Assembly (NCBI GenBank): GCA_964650285.1 | Contig: CAZYSP010000006.1 | Coordinates: forward strand, 3,171-67,170 | Length of the DNA: 64,000 bases | DNA from: JACPJP01 sp964650285 | GTDB taxonomy: Archaea > Nanobdellota > Nanobdellia > Woesearchaeales > GW2011-AR4 | Reading direction: 5' to 3' | Notes under the pieces: generated by a model | The model's input: only the letters and a program-made list of their open reading frames with translations | What the model was told of the DNA's origin: nothing | Database searches by the model: none | Translations under genes and position numbers: made by a program | Shown here: piece after piece, positions 33,779 to 42,637 of the stretch | How the letters are laid out: the number at the start of each line of letters is the position of its first letter | Position numbering within the stretch: the stretch's first letter is position 1

Positions 33779-35199
33779 TCAATCCACCAAACTCTTAGGC
33801 TTCTCAAGCAAAGCCCTTAAATCATTCATGAACCTAGCAGCTTCTGCACCATCAGTTACTCTATGGTCATAAGTAAACGAGATTGGCATTACTTTCCTTA
33901 TTGCAATCTTGCCATCAACAACTCTTGCTTGTTCTTCAATTCTTCCAGTTCCTAATATGCATGTCTCCGGATAATTAACTATAGGTGTAAAATAAGTGCT
34001 TCCAATCACTCCAATATTTGTAATTGTAAAAACTCCTCCTCTTAAATCCATTAAATCAATTTTTCTTGTTTTTGCCTTCTCAACAAAATTATCTATCTCA
34101 GTTGCCAGCTCATACAGCTTTTTCTTGTCAGCGCCTTTAATTACCGGCACCATAAGCCCTTCAGGAGTATCAACAGCAACACCGATATTGTAATATTTTT
34201 TTATTATTATTTCTTCCCCTTCAACACTTGAAGCAACATAAGGATGTTTTTTCAAAGCCTGTATGACTGCTTTTATTATGAATGGAAGATATGTTAAATG
34301 AACTCCTTTTTTAGCTGCTTTTTCCTTCTCTTTTTTCCTTACATCTGAAAGCAAAGTAACATCAACATGGTCATGATGTGTGACTAAAGCAGCATTGCTG
34401 ACAGCTTCTGTCATTTTTTCAGCAGTAATTTTCCTTATGCCTTTTAACGGAACCCTGTCAACATAACCAAAGAAATCATATTTTTTTACAACTCTTGGCC
34501 TGCCTTTTGCCTTGGCAACTTCTCCTCCACTAGCTTTTACTACATCTTCCTGTGTAATTCTGCCAGCAGGACCTGTGCCTGTAAGCTGCAGAATGTCAAC
34601 TTTAAGATTTTGAGCAAGCTTCCTTACAGAAGGGGCTGCAACAACTTTCTTCTTGGCTGCTTTAACTGGCTTTTTAACTGGCTTTTTAACTGGCTTTTTT
34701 TCTTCCTCCTCCGGGNNNNNNNNNNNNNNNNNNNNNNNNNNNNNNNNNNNNNNNNNNNNNNNNNNNNNNNNNNNNNNNNNNNNNNNNNNNNNNNNNNNNN
34801 NNNNNNNNNNNNNNNTTTAACTGGCTTTTTAACTGGCTTTTTAACTGGCTTTTTTTCTTCCTCCTCCGGGGCTTCTTCCAGGAAACCAACAACAGAGCCA
34901 ACGTAATGCTCTCCTTTTTCAGAAACTTTTTTCTCTTCTTTTTTTACCTCTACTTTTTCACCTTTTTCTCCTATGACTGCAAGAACTTCTCCAACCTGGA
35001 TTGTTTCCCCTTCCTTATGGTTAAGCTTCAGTATATAACCCTTTTTCGGGCTTGGAGGCTCGACAATAGCCTTGTCTGTCTCTACTTCTGCAAGAGGCTG
35101 GTCAGCTTCCACCTTATCCCCTTCCCTGACCTTCCATTTTATAATAGTCCCTTCAGTTATCCCTTCCCCAACATCCGGAAATTTGAAATCATATGGCAT
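33779..35199 (-). CDS. pdhC: Pyruvate dehydrogenase E2 (dihydrolipoyl acyltransferase), spans gap
   Basis: E2 of a 2-oxoacid dehydrogenase complex. The lipoyl domain (1-80) has ETDKAIVE with the lipoyl Lys, a KPVKKPVKKPVK linker follows, then a peripheral subunit-binding domain (PSVRKLAQ; GTGPAGRITQEDV) and the catalytic domain ending FTYDHRVTDGAEAARF. A run of 100 N splits the linker. The 55 bp on each side of the N run (34661-34715 and 34816-34870) are identical, and removing one copy plus the N run restores a single 421-residue frame. It overlaps no other gene and follows E1-beta by 2 bp. Confidence 0.9.
34716..34815. other. Assembly gap (100 N) with identical 55-bp flanks
   Basis: The N run lies in the repetitive Lys/Pro linker of E2. 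The sequence just left of it equals the sequence ending at 34870 on the right for 55 bases. Two contigs that overlap by 55 bp and were not merged would give exactly this picture. The number of linker repeats remains uncertain. Confidence 0.9.
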
Positions 35200-35201
35200 T
35201 T

Positions 35202-36170
35202 TTACTGACTCATGACATTATCAACTGCTCTCAAAATTCTTTTCTCATCTGGAATATAATAATCTTCCAGTTTTGCCAAAGGAAACTGGCAGTCATATCC
35301 TGTAACCCTGGCAATTGGAGCTTCTAAACTAAAAAAGCATTTTTCATTTATTCTTGCAATAATCTCATTATGAAAGCCAGCTGTCTTAGGTGCTTCTGTA
35401 ACTATAATACATCTGCCTGTTTTCTTTATGGAATTTATAATTGTTTCTGTATCTAATGGCACTATGCTTCTTAAATCAATAATTTCTATTGAACGATCTG
35501 ATTTTTCCAGAGCTTGTTTTGTTTGTTTTAACATTGCACCATAAGAGATTACCGTTAAATCTGAGCCTTCCTGTTCAACAGAAGCTTTTCCTATTGGAAC
35601 AGTGTATGGTTCTTCTGGAACTTCTTCTTTAATAGCCCTATAGATTCTCATTGGCTCTAAAAACATTACCGGGTCTGGATCCCTAATAGCCGCTATTAAC
35701 AAACCTTTTGCATTATAAGGACCAGAAGGGATCACAACCTTAATGCCAGGTAAATGTGCTAAATGCCCTTCTACTGACTCACAATGCAATTCTAAAGCTC
35801 TTATGCCTCCTCCATAAGGAGTTCTTAAAACCAAAGGCACTGAAAATCTTCCACTGCTTCTTGTCCTTATTTTTGAAACATGCGTATATATCTGGTCGAA
35901 AGGGGCATAAATAAATCCGGAAAATTGTATTTCTGCTACAGGCCTCATGCCATTAACAGCTAAACCAACAGATGTCCCTATAATACCTAATTCTGCAAGA
36001 GGTGTATCAACTACCCTATTAGCTCCAAATTCTTTTTGCAGGCCATCTGTACATCTAAACACACCACCATTTTTCCCAATATCTTCCCCTAAAAGCATTA
36101 CTCTTTTGTCTCTCTTAAGCTCATTCCCTAACGCTGACTTTACAGCCTCCACAATATTCATTTTACTCAT
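35202..36170 (-). CDS. pdhB: Pyruvate dehydrogenase E1 beta subunit
   Basis: A 322-residue transketolase-like subunit. Typical segments are MLLGEDIGKNGGVFR, RVVDTPLAELGIIGTSVG, YGGGIRALELHCES and the C-terminal TGYDCQFPLAKLEDYYIP. It pairs with E1-alpha to decarboxylate a 2-oxoacid with thiamine diphosphate. The start overlaps the E1-alpha stop by 4 bp. Confidence 0.95.
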   Translation of the reverse strand: MSKMNIVEAVKSALGNELKRDKRVMLLGEDIGKNGGVFRCTDGLQKEFGANRVVDTPLAELGIIGTSVGLAVNGMRPVAEIQFSGFIYAPFDQIYTHVSKIRTRSSGRFSVPLVLRTPYGGGIRALELHCESVEGHLAHLPGIKVVIPSGPYNAKGLLIAAIRDPDPVMFLEPMRIYRAIKEEVPEEPYTVPIGKASVEQEGSDLTVISYGAMLKQTKQALEKSDRSIEIIDLRSIVPLDTETIINSIKKTGRCIIVTEAPKTAGFHNEIIARINEKCFFSLEAPIARVTGYDCQFPLAKLEDYYIPDEKRILRAVDNVMSQ

Positions 36171-37225
36171 TTTAACTCATCAAGCTGCTCTTTTAAATTA
36201 GGAGTCAATTCTGAATAAACATATTTTAGCATTTCTCCTGGCTTTGGTGCTGGTAAATTTTCATAAATCTCAACTTCTTTCTCAACCTGCTCAGCAGCTT
36301 TTTTTGTAACTTCCCGCTTATATTTATCATTCAGCAATTTTTTGCTTCTCATATATTTTTCAAGCCTTAGGACCGGCTCTTTTTTCATCCAGGACTTAAA
36401 TTCCTGCTCTGTCCTGTATTTTTTTGCATCATCAGAAGTTGAATGGTCGCATAACCTATAAGTATAAGCCTCAATTAATGTAGTGCCTTTTCCTGCTCTT
36501 GCATTATCAGCAGCTTCTTGTGTTGCTTTATACATCGCAAAAACATCCATTCCATCTACCTGGATGCCTTTAATGCCATAACTTATAGCACGTTGTGCAA
36601 TTGTTTCTGCTGCTGTTTGTCTTTCTATTTGTGTTGAAATTGCATACTGGTTGTTTTCGCAAATGAAAATTGCAGGAACTTTAAAGACTCCGGCAAAATT
36701 CAAACTTTCATGAAAATCTCCTTTTGAAGTTGCACCATCTCCAAAATAAACTAAGCTAACATCTTTCTCATTTTTAAGTTTGGACGCCCATGCACAACCT
36801 ACAGCATGTGTCATTTGTGTTCCCACTGTAATTGCGATTGGAAAGTTGTTTACATTATCAGGACTTCTTAAACCCCTAATATCTCCGCCAGCATATTGCA
36901 GTAATTTATGCATCGGATGTTTCCTCGCAATTAAAGCACCAATGCTCCTGTACATTGGAAACATCCAATCTTTGTCTTGCAAAACATAAGCAGGACCAAC
37001 CTGAGATGCTTCCTGACCTTTAAACTGTATATAAGTCCCTATCCTTCCCTGTCTTTGCAGAGAAAATGCCTTGTCATCAAAAGTTCTCCCAAGAATCATC
37101 AGATCATATAATTCTTTAATCTGCTTATCGCTTAACTTAGGCATAAGCTTTTCATCAGCTTTGCCATTCTCATCCAGAACCTGTAAGTACTCTACTTCAA
37201 AATTTTTTATGACCTTTTTTACCAT
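36167..37225 (-). CDS. pdhA: Pyruvate dehydrogenase E1 alpha subunit
   Basis: A 352-residue thiamine diphosphate-binding subunit. The ThDP motif is GDGATSKGDFHESLNFAGVFK followed by CENNQYAIST, and YRLCDHSTSDDAKKYR is the regulatory-loop region. Family members may use pyruvate or branched-chain oxoacids; the sequence looks PDH-like but the substrate is not proven. First gene of the E1-alpha/E1-beta/E2 operon; no E3 gene is present. Confidence 0.93.
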   Translation of the reverse strand: MVKKVIKNFEVEYLQVLDENGKADEKLMPKLSDKQIKELYDLMILGRTFDDKAFSLQRQGRIGTYIQFKGQEASQVGPAYVLQDKDWMFPMYRSIGALIARKHPMHKLLQYAGGDIRGLRSPDNVNNFPIAITVGTQMTHAVGCAWASKLKNEKDVSLVYFGDGATSKGDFHESLNFAGVFKVPAIFICENNQYAISTQIERQTAAETIAQRAISYGIKGIQVDGMDVFAMYKATQEAADNARAGKGTTLIEAYTYRLCDHSTSDDAKKYRTEQEFKSWMKKEPVLRLEKYMRSKKLLNDKYKREVTKKAAEQVEKEVEIYENLPAPKPGEMLKYVYSELTPNLKEQLDELK

Positions 37226-37288
37226 GAAATGCACCTAAAAGTCTACAAAGTGATACTTCAAGGTGTTTATAAAGTTTTCTCTGAGAAA

Positions 37289-37570
37289 TTACTTGCCCTG
37301 CGCCCATGCTTTCAGCTTCTCAAAGCTGGTATTCCCGCAGATCTTTTTTCCTGTTTTCTCATTATAGAAAAACGGAATGCCACCGCAAAATTCATTTCCT
37401 TCAGCATCTTTATCATACTTTTGCAATAGTTTCGCATTCTCACTATTGTGCCACACCTCTAACCTTGCAATCTTTACACCAAGCTCTTTTTGTACTTTCT
37501 CAATTATAGGCTCCATCTCCTTGCAGTGCACACACTCTGTTCCATAGAATTCTATTAATCTTTTACTCAT
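37289..37570 (-). CDS. Thioredoxin-like protein
   Basis: A 93-residue protein with an active-site-like CVHC motif in FYGTECVHCKEMEPII and the conserved cis-Pro region (CGGIPFFYNEKTGKKICG). The fold is thioredoxin/glutaredoxin-like. Two further Cys near the C-terminus (FCGG, KICG) are unusual. It lies upstream of the PDH genes on the same strand. Confidence 0.82.
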   Translation of the reverse strand: MSKRLIEFYGTECVHCKEMEPIIEKVQKELGVKIARLEVWHNSENAKLLQKYDKDAEGNEFCGGIPFFYNEKTGKKICGNTSFEKLKAWAQGK

Positions 37571-37637
37571 TTTTAAACCAAAAATTCTGAAAATAGACTT
37601 GTATTTAAAGTTTGTCTTTTAGTTATTTTTTCAAAAT

Positions 37638-37648
37638 CTTTATATATG
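37638..37648 (+). promoter_or_regulatory. TATA box before the fabI region
   Basis: CTTTATATATG is centred about 27 bp before an ATG at 37670. That ATG is in frame with fabI, so the transcript may begin there. Confidence 0.5.
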
Positions 37649-37765
37649 TTCCCACCTATCCAATTGTTCATGGGTGGCGATAAAAAAATACCTCTTAAAT
37701 TCAAGGTATATTCAGTACTATACCCTATTAAAATATTTATTAAATCTTTAATTAACAAGCTTAAA

Positions 37766-37810
37766 GGTGCTAGAAAATCAAAGATTTTCGGCACCAACTA
37801 CGTAGGTGGT
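37766..37810 (+). repeat. Twin-hairpin element upstream of or within the fabI frame
   Basis: GGTGC-TA-GAAAATC, loop AAA, GATTTTC-G-GCACC (37766-37795), followed by a near-palindrome ACCAACTACGTAGGTGGT. Same AAAATC-AAA-GATTTT core as unit 1 at 7672. The reading frame from ATG 37670 passes through it without a stop. Confidence 0.65.
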
Positions 37811-37816
37811 GAAAAA

Positions 37817-38587
37817 ATGGGAAACTTTAATTTGAATGGAAAGAAGGCAATTGTTTTTGGTGTAGCAAATGACCAAAGCATAGCGTGGCATATTGCAAAA
37901 AAGTTAAATGATGTAGGCGTTAGGATAGCTTTAGGCTACCAAGAACGTGCAGAGCAATTAGTAAAGCCATTATTAGGAATGCTAAATAATCCTTTAGCTA
38001 TAAAATGTGATGTTGTTGATGATGTTTTATTGACAGAATTTTTTGAAAAAATTAAGCAGGAATTTGGCCAGGTTGATTTTTTAATACACAGCATTGCTTT
38101 TGCAAAAAAGGAGCATTTGCAGGGAAAGTTTTATGATGTAACCAGAAGAGGCTACCAAGTAGCCCAGGAAGTAAGCTCTTATTCTTTAGCAGAGCTATCA
38201 AGAAGAGCTGCTCCAATAATGAATGAAAACGGAAGCATAATAACCATGACTTATTACGGTGCCGAAAAAGTAACACCCAATTATAATGTAATGGGTGTTG
38301 CAAAAGCAGCTTTAGAGGCATGTGTAAGGTATCTGGCAAATGATTTTGGAGAAAAAGGAATAAGGGTTAATGCAATCTCTGCAGGACCAATAAAAACTCT
38401 TGCAGCCTCAGGCATTACAGACTTTGAAAAGATGCTTGAGCATGCACAGCAAAAAGCACCTTTAAAAAGAAATATTAACGCAGATGATGTTGCCAACTTG
38501 GCATTGTTTTTGTGCTCAGATATGTCTAAAAACATAACTGGTCAGGTGGTTTATGTTGATGCTGGATACAGTATAATGGGAGTTTAA
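37817..38587 (+). CDS. fabI: Enoyl-[acyl-carrier-protein] reductase FabI
   Basis: A 256-residue short-chain dehydrogenase of the FabI type, reducing enoyl-ACP with NADH in bacterial fatty acid synthesis. GVANDQSIAWHIA is the FabI nucleotide loop, and the catalytic pair appears as SLAELSRRA then TMTYYGAEKVTPNYNVMGVAKAALE (Tyr-x6-Lys pattern). GGTGG lies 7-11 bp before the ATG at 37817. An in-frame ATG at 37670 at the predicted transcript start would add 49 residues. FabI is rare in archaea and suggests transfer from bacteria. Confidence 0.93.
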   Translation: MGNFNLNGKKAIVFGVANDQSIAWHIAKKLNDVGVRIALGYQERAEQLVKPLLGMLNNPLAIKCDVVDDVLLTEFFEKIKQEFGQVDFLIHSIAFAKKEHLQGKFYDVTRRGYQVAQEVSSYSLAELSRRAAPIMNENGSIITMTYYGAEKVTPNYNVMGVAKAALEACVRYLANDFGEKGIRVNAISAGPIKTLAASGITDFEKMLEHAQQKAPLKRNINADDVANLALFLCSDMSKNITGQVVYVDAGYSIMGV

Positions 38588-38599
38588 GTTTTTTGTTTA

Positions 38600-39089
38600 C
38601 TATTCCACAATCAGTTTTCCACTCATTCCTCCATGACCTCTACCACAGGGAATATGGCATGCAAATGTAAACGTTCCTTTCTTATCTGCTACAAACTCAA
38701 TTTCAACTGTTTTGCCAGGATCTAACCTTTCTCTTATTCCAAAATCCGGCAAATTAAATCCATGAGTAACATCTGCACTGGTTATTGTTAGTTTAACCGT
38801 ATCTCCTTGAGTAACTATTATTGTATTTGGATCGAATTCCCATTGCCTTGCTGTCATGCTAAACTCTTTTACCTCTGAAGCAGGAGCTACTACTTTTTCT
38901 ACAACTGTATCTACTTGCCCTGGAGCAGGAGTCTCAGCTTGTACTGGAGTTTCTCCTGTAGGTTCTTCTGCAGGAGTAATCACTTGCTGGTTCTGTTGTA
39001 GTTTGTGCAGGTTGCTGGGTTTGTTGCTGGTAACATCCAGCAATCATAAGTACAGAAATAAGTCCTAATATCAAAAAATATTTTTTCAT
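38600..39089 (-). pseudogene. CuA-type cupredoxin lipoprotein, frameshifted
   Basis: The minus strand from ATG 39089 encodes a clean lipoprotein signal (KKYFLILG; VLMIAGC, Cys19) and a Gln/Thr-rich linker, then runs out of frame. The other frame continues from QQVITPAEEPTGE to a cupredoxin domain with WEFDPNTIIVTQGDTV and the binuclear CuA motif CHIPCGRGHGGM. A one-base change between about 38985 and 39033 would join them. It could be a sequencing error or a real mutation. The domain resembles cytochrome oxidase subunit II, but no oxidase is nearby. Confidence 0.75.
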
Positions 39090-39134
39090 TGTACCACCCC
39101 ATTTTTATTTAAATTCAAAAAGTTGAAATATTGT

Positions 39135-39983
39135 TTAAAAAGTTTTCGTTAAATACACAAAAGGATACATATCTTTAAGCTTAAAGTATGCTTCTCTTGC
39201 AGGATATATACTATCATACAATCCAAAGACTGTAGGGCCAGAGCCTGATATCATTGAATTCAAAGCACCCTCTTTTCTAAAATTGGTTTTTATTTCCCTT
39301 ACTATTTTAAATTTCTTTTCTATTATTGGAGAAAAATCATTATACACGTTTTCTGACATTTTTTTTATGTCTTTCTTGTTTATTGCATTAATTAACTCTT
39401 TAACATTTTTTTTGCTTTTTTCTTTCGGCTTATTTTTATCAAACTGCTTATAAGCCCATGATGTGGATACTTTAATGCCTGGATTTACCAAAACAATATT
39501 CATTGATATTGATTTTCTTAACGGCTTTATTCTATCTCCAATGCCTTCCACTAAAGCTGTCTTTCCCACAATAAAGAACGGCACATCAGACCCTATTTGA
39601 GCTCCAAAGCTTATTAGTTTCTTTTGTGTAAGCTTTAGGTCCCATAATTTGTTTAACATAACCAAAGTATTTGCAGCATTTGAACTTCCACCGCCTAAAC
39701 CAGCAGACATAGGTATATTTTTTTCAAGGATTATTTTTACTCCTTCCTTGACTTTAAACCTGTCTTTCAAAAGCGAAGCTGCTTTATAGGCAAGATTCCC
39801 TTTACTCTCTAAATCAGGATTGTTGCTTTGCACTGTTATTAAGTCTTCATTTAATCTTTCAAAAGAAATATTATCATGCAGCTGGATTAATTGCATTACC
39901 GATTGTATATTATGATAGCCGCTCTTCAGCTTTTTGCCTATTTTCAGGTACAGATTTATTTTTGCATGGGAATTCAGTAGCAT
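39135..39983 (-). CDS. ispE: 4-(cytidine 5'-diphospho)-2-C-methyl-D-erythritol kinase
   Basis: A 282-residue GHMP kinase of the MEP isoprenoid route. Diagnostic segments are SHAKINLYLKIG at the N-terminus, PMSAGLGGGSSNAA (ATP loop) and MISGSGPTVFG near the C-terminus. ATG at 39983 is preferred to the GTG two codons upstream. It follows ispDF, separated by a twin-hairpin element. Archaea normally make isoprenoids by mevalonate routes, so this gene is unusual. Confidence 0.94.
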   Translation of the reverse strand: MLLNSHAKINLYLKIGKKLKSGYHNIQSVMQLIQLHDNISFERLNEDLITVQSNNPDLESKGNLAYKAASLLKDRFKVKEGVKIILEKNIPMSAGLGGGSSNAANTLVMLNKLWDLKLTQKKLISFGAQIGSDVPFFIVGKTALVEGIGDRIKPLRKSISMNIVLVNPGIKVSTSWAYKQFDKNKPKEKSKKNVKELINAINKKDIKKMSENVYNDFSPIIEKKFKIVREIKTNFRKEGALNSMISGSGPTVFGLYDSIYPAREAYFKLKDMYPFVYLTKTF

Positions 39984-40021
39984 AATCACTCAAATATTTT
40001 TTAGTATATTAATGTTGCTGA

Positions 40022-40086
40022 TTATGCACAAAAAAGCGAAGCTTTTTTGGCATCCTAAAAATCAGTCTAATAACTGATTTTTATGA
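40022..40086. repeat. Twin-hairpin element between ispDF and ispE
   Basis: TTATGCAC, AAAAAAGC-GAA-GCTTTTTT, GGCATCC, TAAAAATCAGT-CTAAT-AACTGATTTTTA, TGAT. This is the reverse complement of the layout at 47021. Its end supplies the TAA stop of ispDF (40081-40083). Confidence 0.8.
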
Positions 40087-41232
40087 TTTCAGAGTCACAA
40101 CAGCAAAACACTGCATTCCCCTGCCTTTTCCAAATTCTGTTAACTCTTCTCCAGAAGTTGCAGCTATGCCAATATTTTCTTTTTTTATCTTAAGTAGTTT
40201 TGAAAGTGATGCTTTGATTTTATCAATGTATTCGTCTATTCTTGGTTTTTTACCTTCCAGCATTACTGCTACATTACTAATCTTAAAACCTTTTTCATTG
40301 ACCTTATCAAGAATAAACTCAACATATTTTTTGCTGTCTGTAATACCTCTTTTGCACATATCATCTGCATAAAAACTTATTGACTTATAGCCAATTGTAG
40401 TGCTTAAGGCATTGAACAAAGCATGTAGCAATACATCACCATCTGAATTAGCCTCAAAACCACTCTTATTTTCTATTTCGAGGCCTCCTAACATTAATTT
40501 TTTATTTTTATCAGTAGAAAATTTATGAGAATCTTGTCCAATACCAATCCTTGTAGCATTAGTTAATTTATTTGCATAAGCCAAATCATGAGGATCAGTA
40601 ATCTTAATGTTTTCCCTCGGACAATAAACAATCTTTACACTGCCACCTATCTTCTCAACTAAACTTGCATCGTCAGTTCCATAAAACTTGTCCTTGTAAG
40701 CTCTTTCAAAAGCCTTTTTTGCAAGAAAATATTTCATAGCCTGCGGTGTCTGCACCTGCCATAATAGCCTCCTGTCTATAGTCTGCTTTACAAATCCGCT
40801 ATCAACAACTTTTATAGTATCTTTTGCTGGAAAGCCAACTACTGCTGCACCATATTTTTTAGTTGCATTTATGCAGTTATTTATTGTAGCTTCATCAACA
40901 AAAGGATTTACTGCATTATGAATCAAAACTACATCATCATCCTTTGCATCATCTATTGCTTTAATTCCATTGTAAACAGAATCCTGCCTCTCAGCACCAC
41001 CATCAACAACTTTTATTACTTTATCAAATTTATTTGACTTTATTATAGACTCAAATTTACTCCTGTCCTCAGGCCTAATAACCAATATTATTTTGTTAAT
41101 ATTTTTGCAATTTTGAAATGTATTTAATGTATGAAAAATTATTGGCTCTTTATTCAGCAAAAGAAAAAGCTTGTTTATTCTTTTATGCATTCTCTTTCCT
41201 TTTCCGCCTGCAACAATGATTGCTAAGTTCAT
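40081..41232 (-). CDS. ispDF: Bifunctional IspD-IspF
   Basis: A 383-residue fusion for two MEP steps. Residues 1-220 are the IspD cytidylyltransferase (AIIVAGGKGKRMHKR; HNAVNPF; TDDASLVE). Residues about 226-383 are the IspF cyclodiphosphate synthase (RIGIGQDSHKF with metal ligands; SDGDVLLHALFNAL; ATSGEELTEFGKGRGMQ). Fused IspDF occurs in some bacteria. ATG at 41232 fits the family start; a TTG at 41256 adds eight residues. Confidence 0.94.
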   Translation of the reverse strand: MNLAIIVAGGKGKRMHKRINKLFLLLNKEPIIFHTLNTFQNCKNINKIILVIRPEDRSKFESIIKSNKFDKVIKVVDGGAERQDSVYNGIKAIDDAKDDDVVLIHNAVNPFVDEATINNCINATKKYGAAVVGFPAKDTIKVVDSGFVKQTIDRRLLWQVQTPQAMKYFLAKKAFERAYKDKFYGTDDASLVEKIGGSVKIVYCPRENIKITDPHDLAYANKLTNATRIGIGQDSHKFSTDKNKKLMLGGLEIENKSGFEANSDGDVLLHALFNALSTTIGYKSISFYADDMCKRGITDSKKYVEFILDKVNEKGFKISNVAVMLEGKKPRIDEYIDKIKASLSKLLKIKKENIGIAATSGEELTEFGKGRGMQCFAVVTLKS

Positions 41233-41377
41233 TTTTACAATATTTTTAATTTCCAATAATTTGTTTTAATATTTTTCAATAAATAATTTTAATTCTATTT
41301 CCACTTATTTTTTATTATTAATTATTATTTTATTATTTTTATTTCACTGGATTTGATTTTTCAATGTATATTTTTTA

Positions 41378-42619
41378 TTAATAATCTTTATTTTCAATAA
41401 TCTTCTTAGTCTCTTCTTTTACTTTTTTATCAACATCCAAAATCTCATTCAAGCTTGGATTTTTTATTATATTATGGGAATCCATCATCTTTTTTATTAT
41501 TTTAGGTATATCTAAAAACTTAATTTTATCTTCTAAAAAAGCATAAACTGCAATTTCATTTGCAGCGTTTAAAACAGCAGGCAACGTCCCTCCTGCACTA
41601 CCAGCATCATAAGCATACTTCAGGCATGGAAATTTCTCAAAATCAGGCTTTCCAAAACTTAAATTTTTTATTTCTGTCAAATTTAACTTTTTTGCATTCG
41701 ACTTTAATCTTTTTGGATAGCTCAATGCATATTGAATTGGAATTTTCATATTAGGATTTCCTAATTGCGCTAAAACAGAATTATCTTTAAATTCTACTAA
41801 AGAATGTATTATACTTTGTGGGTGCATTAGAACTTCAATTTTTTCATAATTTATGCCATACAACCAATGGGCTTCAATAACCTCAAAGCCCTTGTTCATC
41901 AGGGTTGCACTGTCTATTGTTATCTTGTTGCCCATATTCCATGTTGGATGCTTTAAGGCATCTGCAGCTGTTACACTTTCAAGCTGCTCTTTGCTTAGAT
42001 TCCTAAAAGCTCCTCCAGAAGCGGTTATTATGATTTTATTTACAACATTATTATATTTTTTATTTTCATTATTTATTTTATTATTTTTATTTATTATTTT
42101 TTTATTATTAAAATTATTATTTATTGTATTAAAATCATTGTAAATTTCTTTATTGAGACATTGAAATATTGCGCTATGCTCAGAATCAATTGGCATCAGA
42201 TTTACATTGTTTTTTTTAACTTCTTCCATCACAATAGAGCCAGCAGTTACTAAAGTTTCTTTATTTGCCAAAGCAATGTTTTTTTTGTTTTTAATGCCTT
42301 CAATTGTAGGTTTTACACCAATTGACCCAACTAAAGAATTAACTATTGTGTCAGTATTATTTAATGTTGCAATTTTTATTATCCCATCAATGCCATGATA
42401 AACACTAATATCGGTTTTTTCCTTCAACAAATCAGCTTTTTCTTTATCCATAACCCCCACTGCTTCCGGCTTAAACTCATCAATTTGTTTTTTTAACAAT
42501 TCAATATTTTTATTTGTAGTTAATCCAACTATTTTAAATTCATCAGAATTATTTTTTACAATATCTAATGTTTGGGTTCCAATACTTCCTGTACTGCCTA
42601 ATATTGATAGGTTTTTCAT
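41378..42619 (-). CDS. dxr: 1-deoxy-D-xylulose 5-phosphate reductoisomerase
   Basis: A 413-residue NADPH enzyme, the first dedicated MEP step. The NADPH loop is LGSTGSIGTQTL; ANKETLV, MPIDSEHSAIFQ and TASGGAFRN are the substrate and metal-binding segments. Residues about 157-193, between HSAIFQCL and the IIITASGG strand, are an Asn/Lys-rich low-complexity insertion encoded by almost pure A/T. A GGGGTGG ribosome-binding-like site precedes the ATG at 42619. Confidence 0.94.
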   Translation of the reverse strand: MKNLSILGSTGSIGTQTLDIVKNNSDEFKIVGLTTNKNIELLKKQIDEFKPEAVGVMDKEKADLLKEKTDISVYHGIDGIIKIATLNNTDTIVNSLVGSIGVKPTIEGIKNKKNIALANKETLVTAGSIVMEEVKKNNVNLMPIDSEHSAIFQCLNKEIYNDFNTINNNFNNKKIINKNNKINNENKKYNNVVNKIIITASGGAFRNLSKEQLESVTAADALKHPTWNMGNKITIDSATLMNKGFEVIEAHWLYGINYEKIEVLMHPQSIIHSLVEFKDNSVLAQLGNPNMKIPIQYALSYPKRLKSNAKKLNLTEIKNLSFGKPDFEKFPCLKYAYDAGSAGGTLPAVLNAANEIAVYAFLEDKIKFLDIPKIIKKMMDSHNIIKNPSLNEILDVDKKVKEETKKIIENKDY

Positions 42620-42637
42620 TTCCACCCCAAAAGTATA

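Noticed and set aside
34716..34815. Large missing segment in the E2 gene
   Set aside because: The N run is exactly 100 and its flanks are identical over 55 bp, so it is a scaffold placeholder rather than a measured gap.
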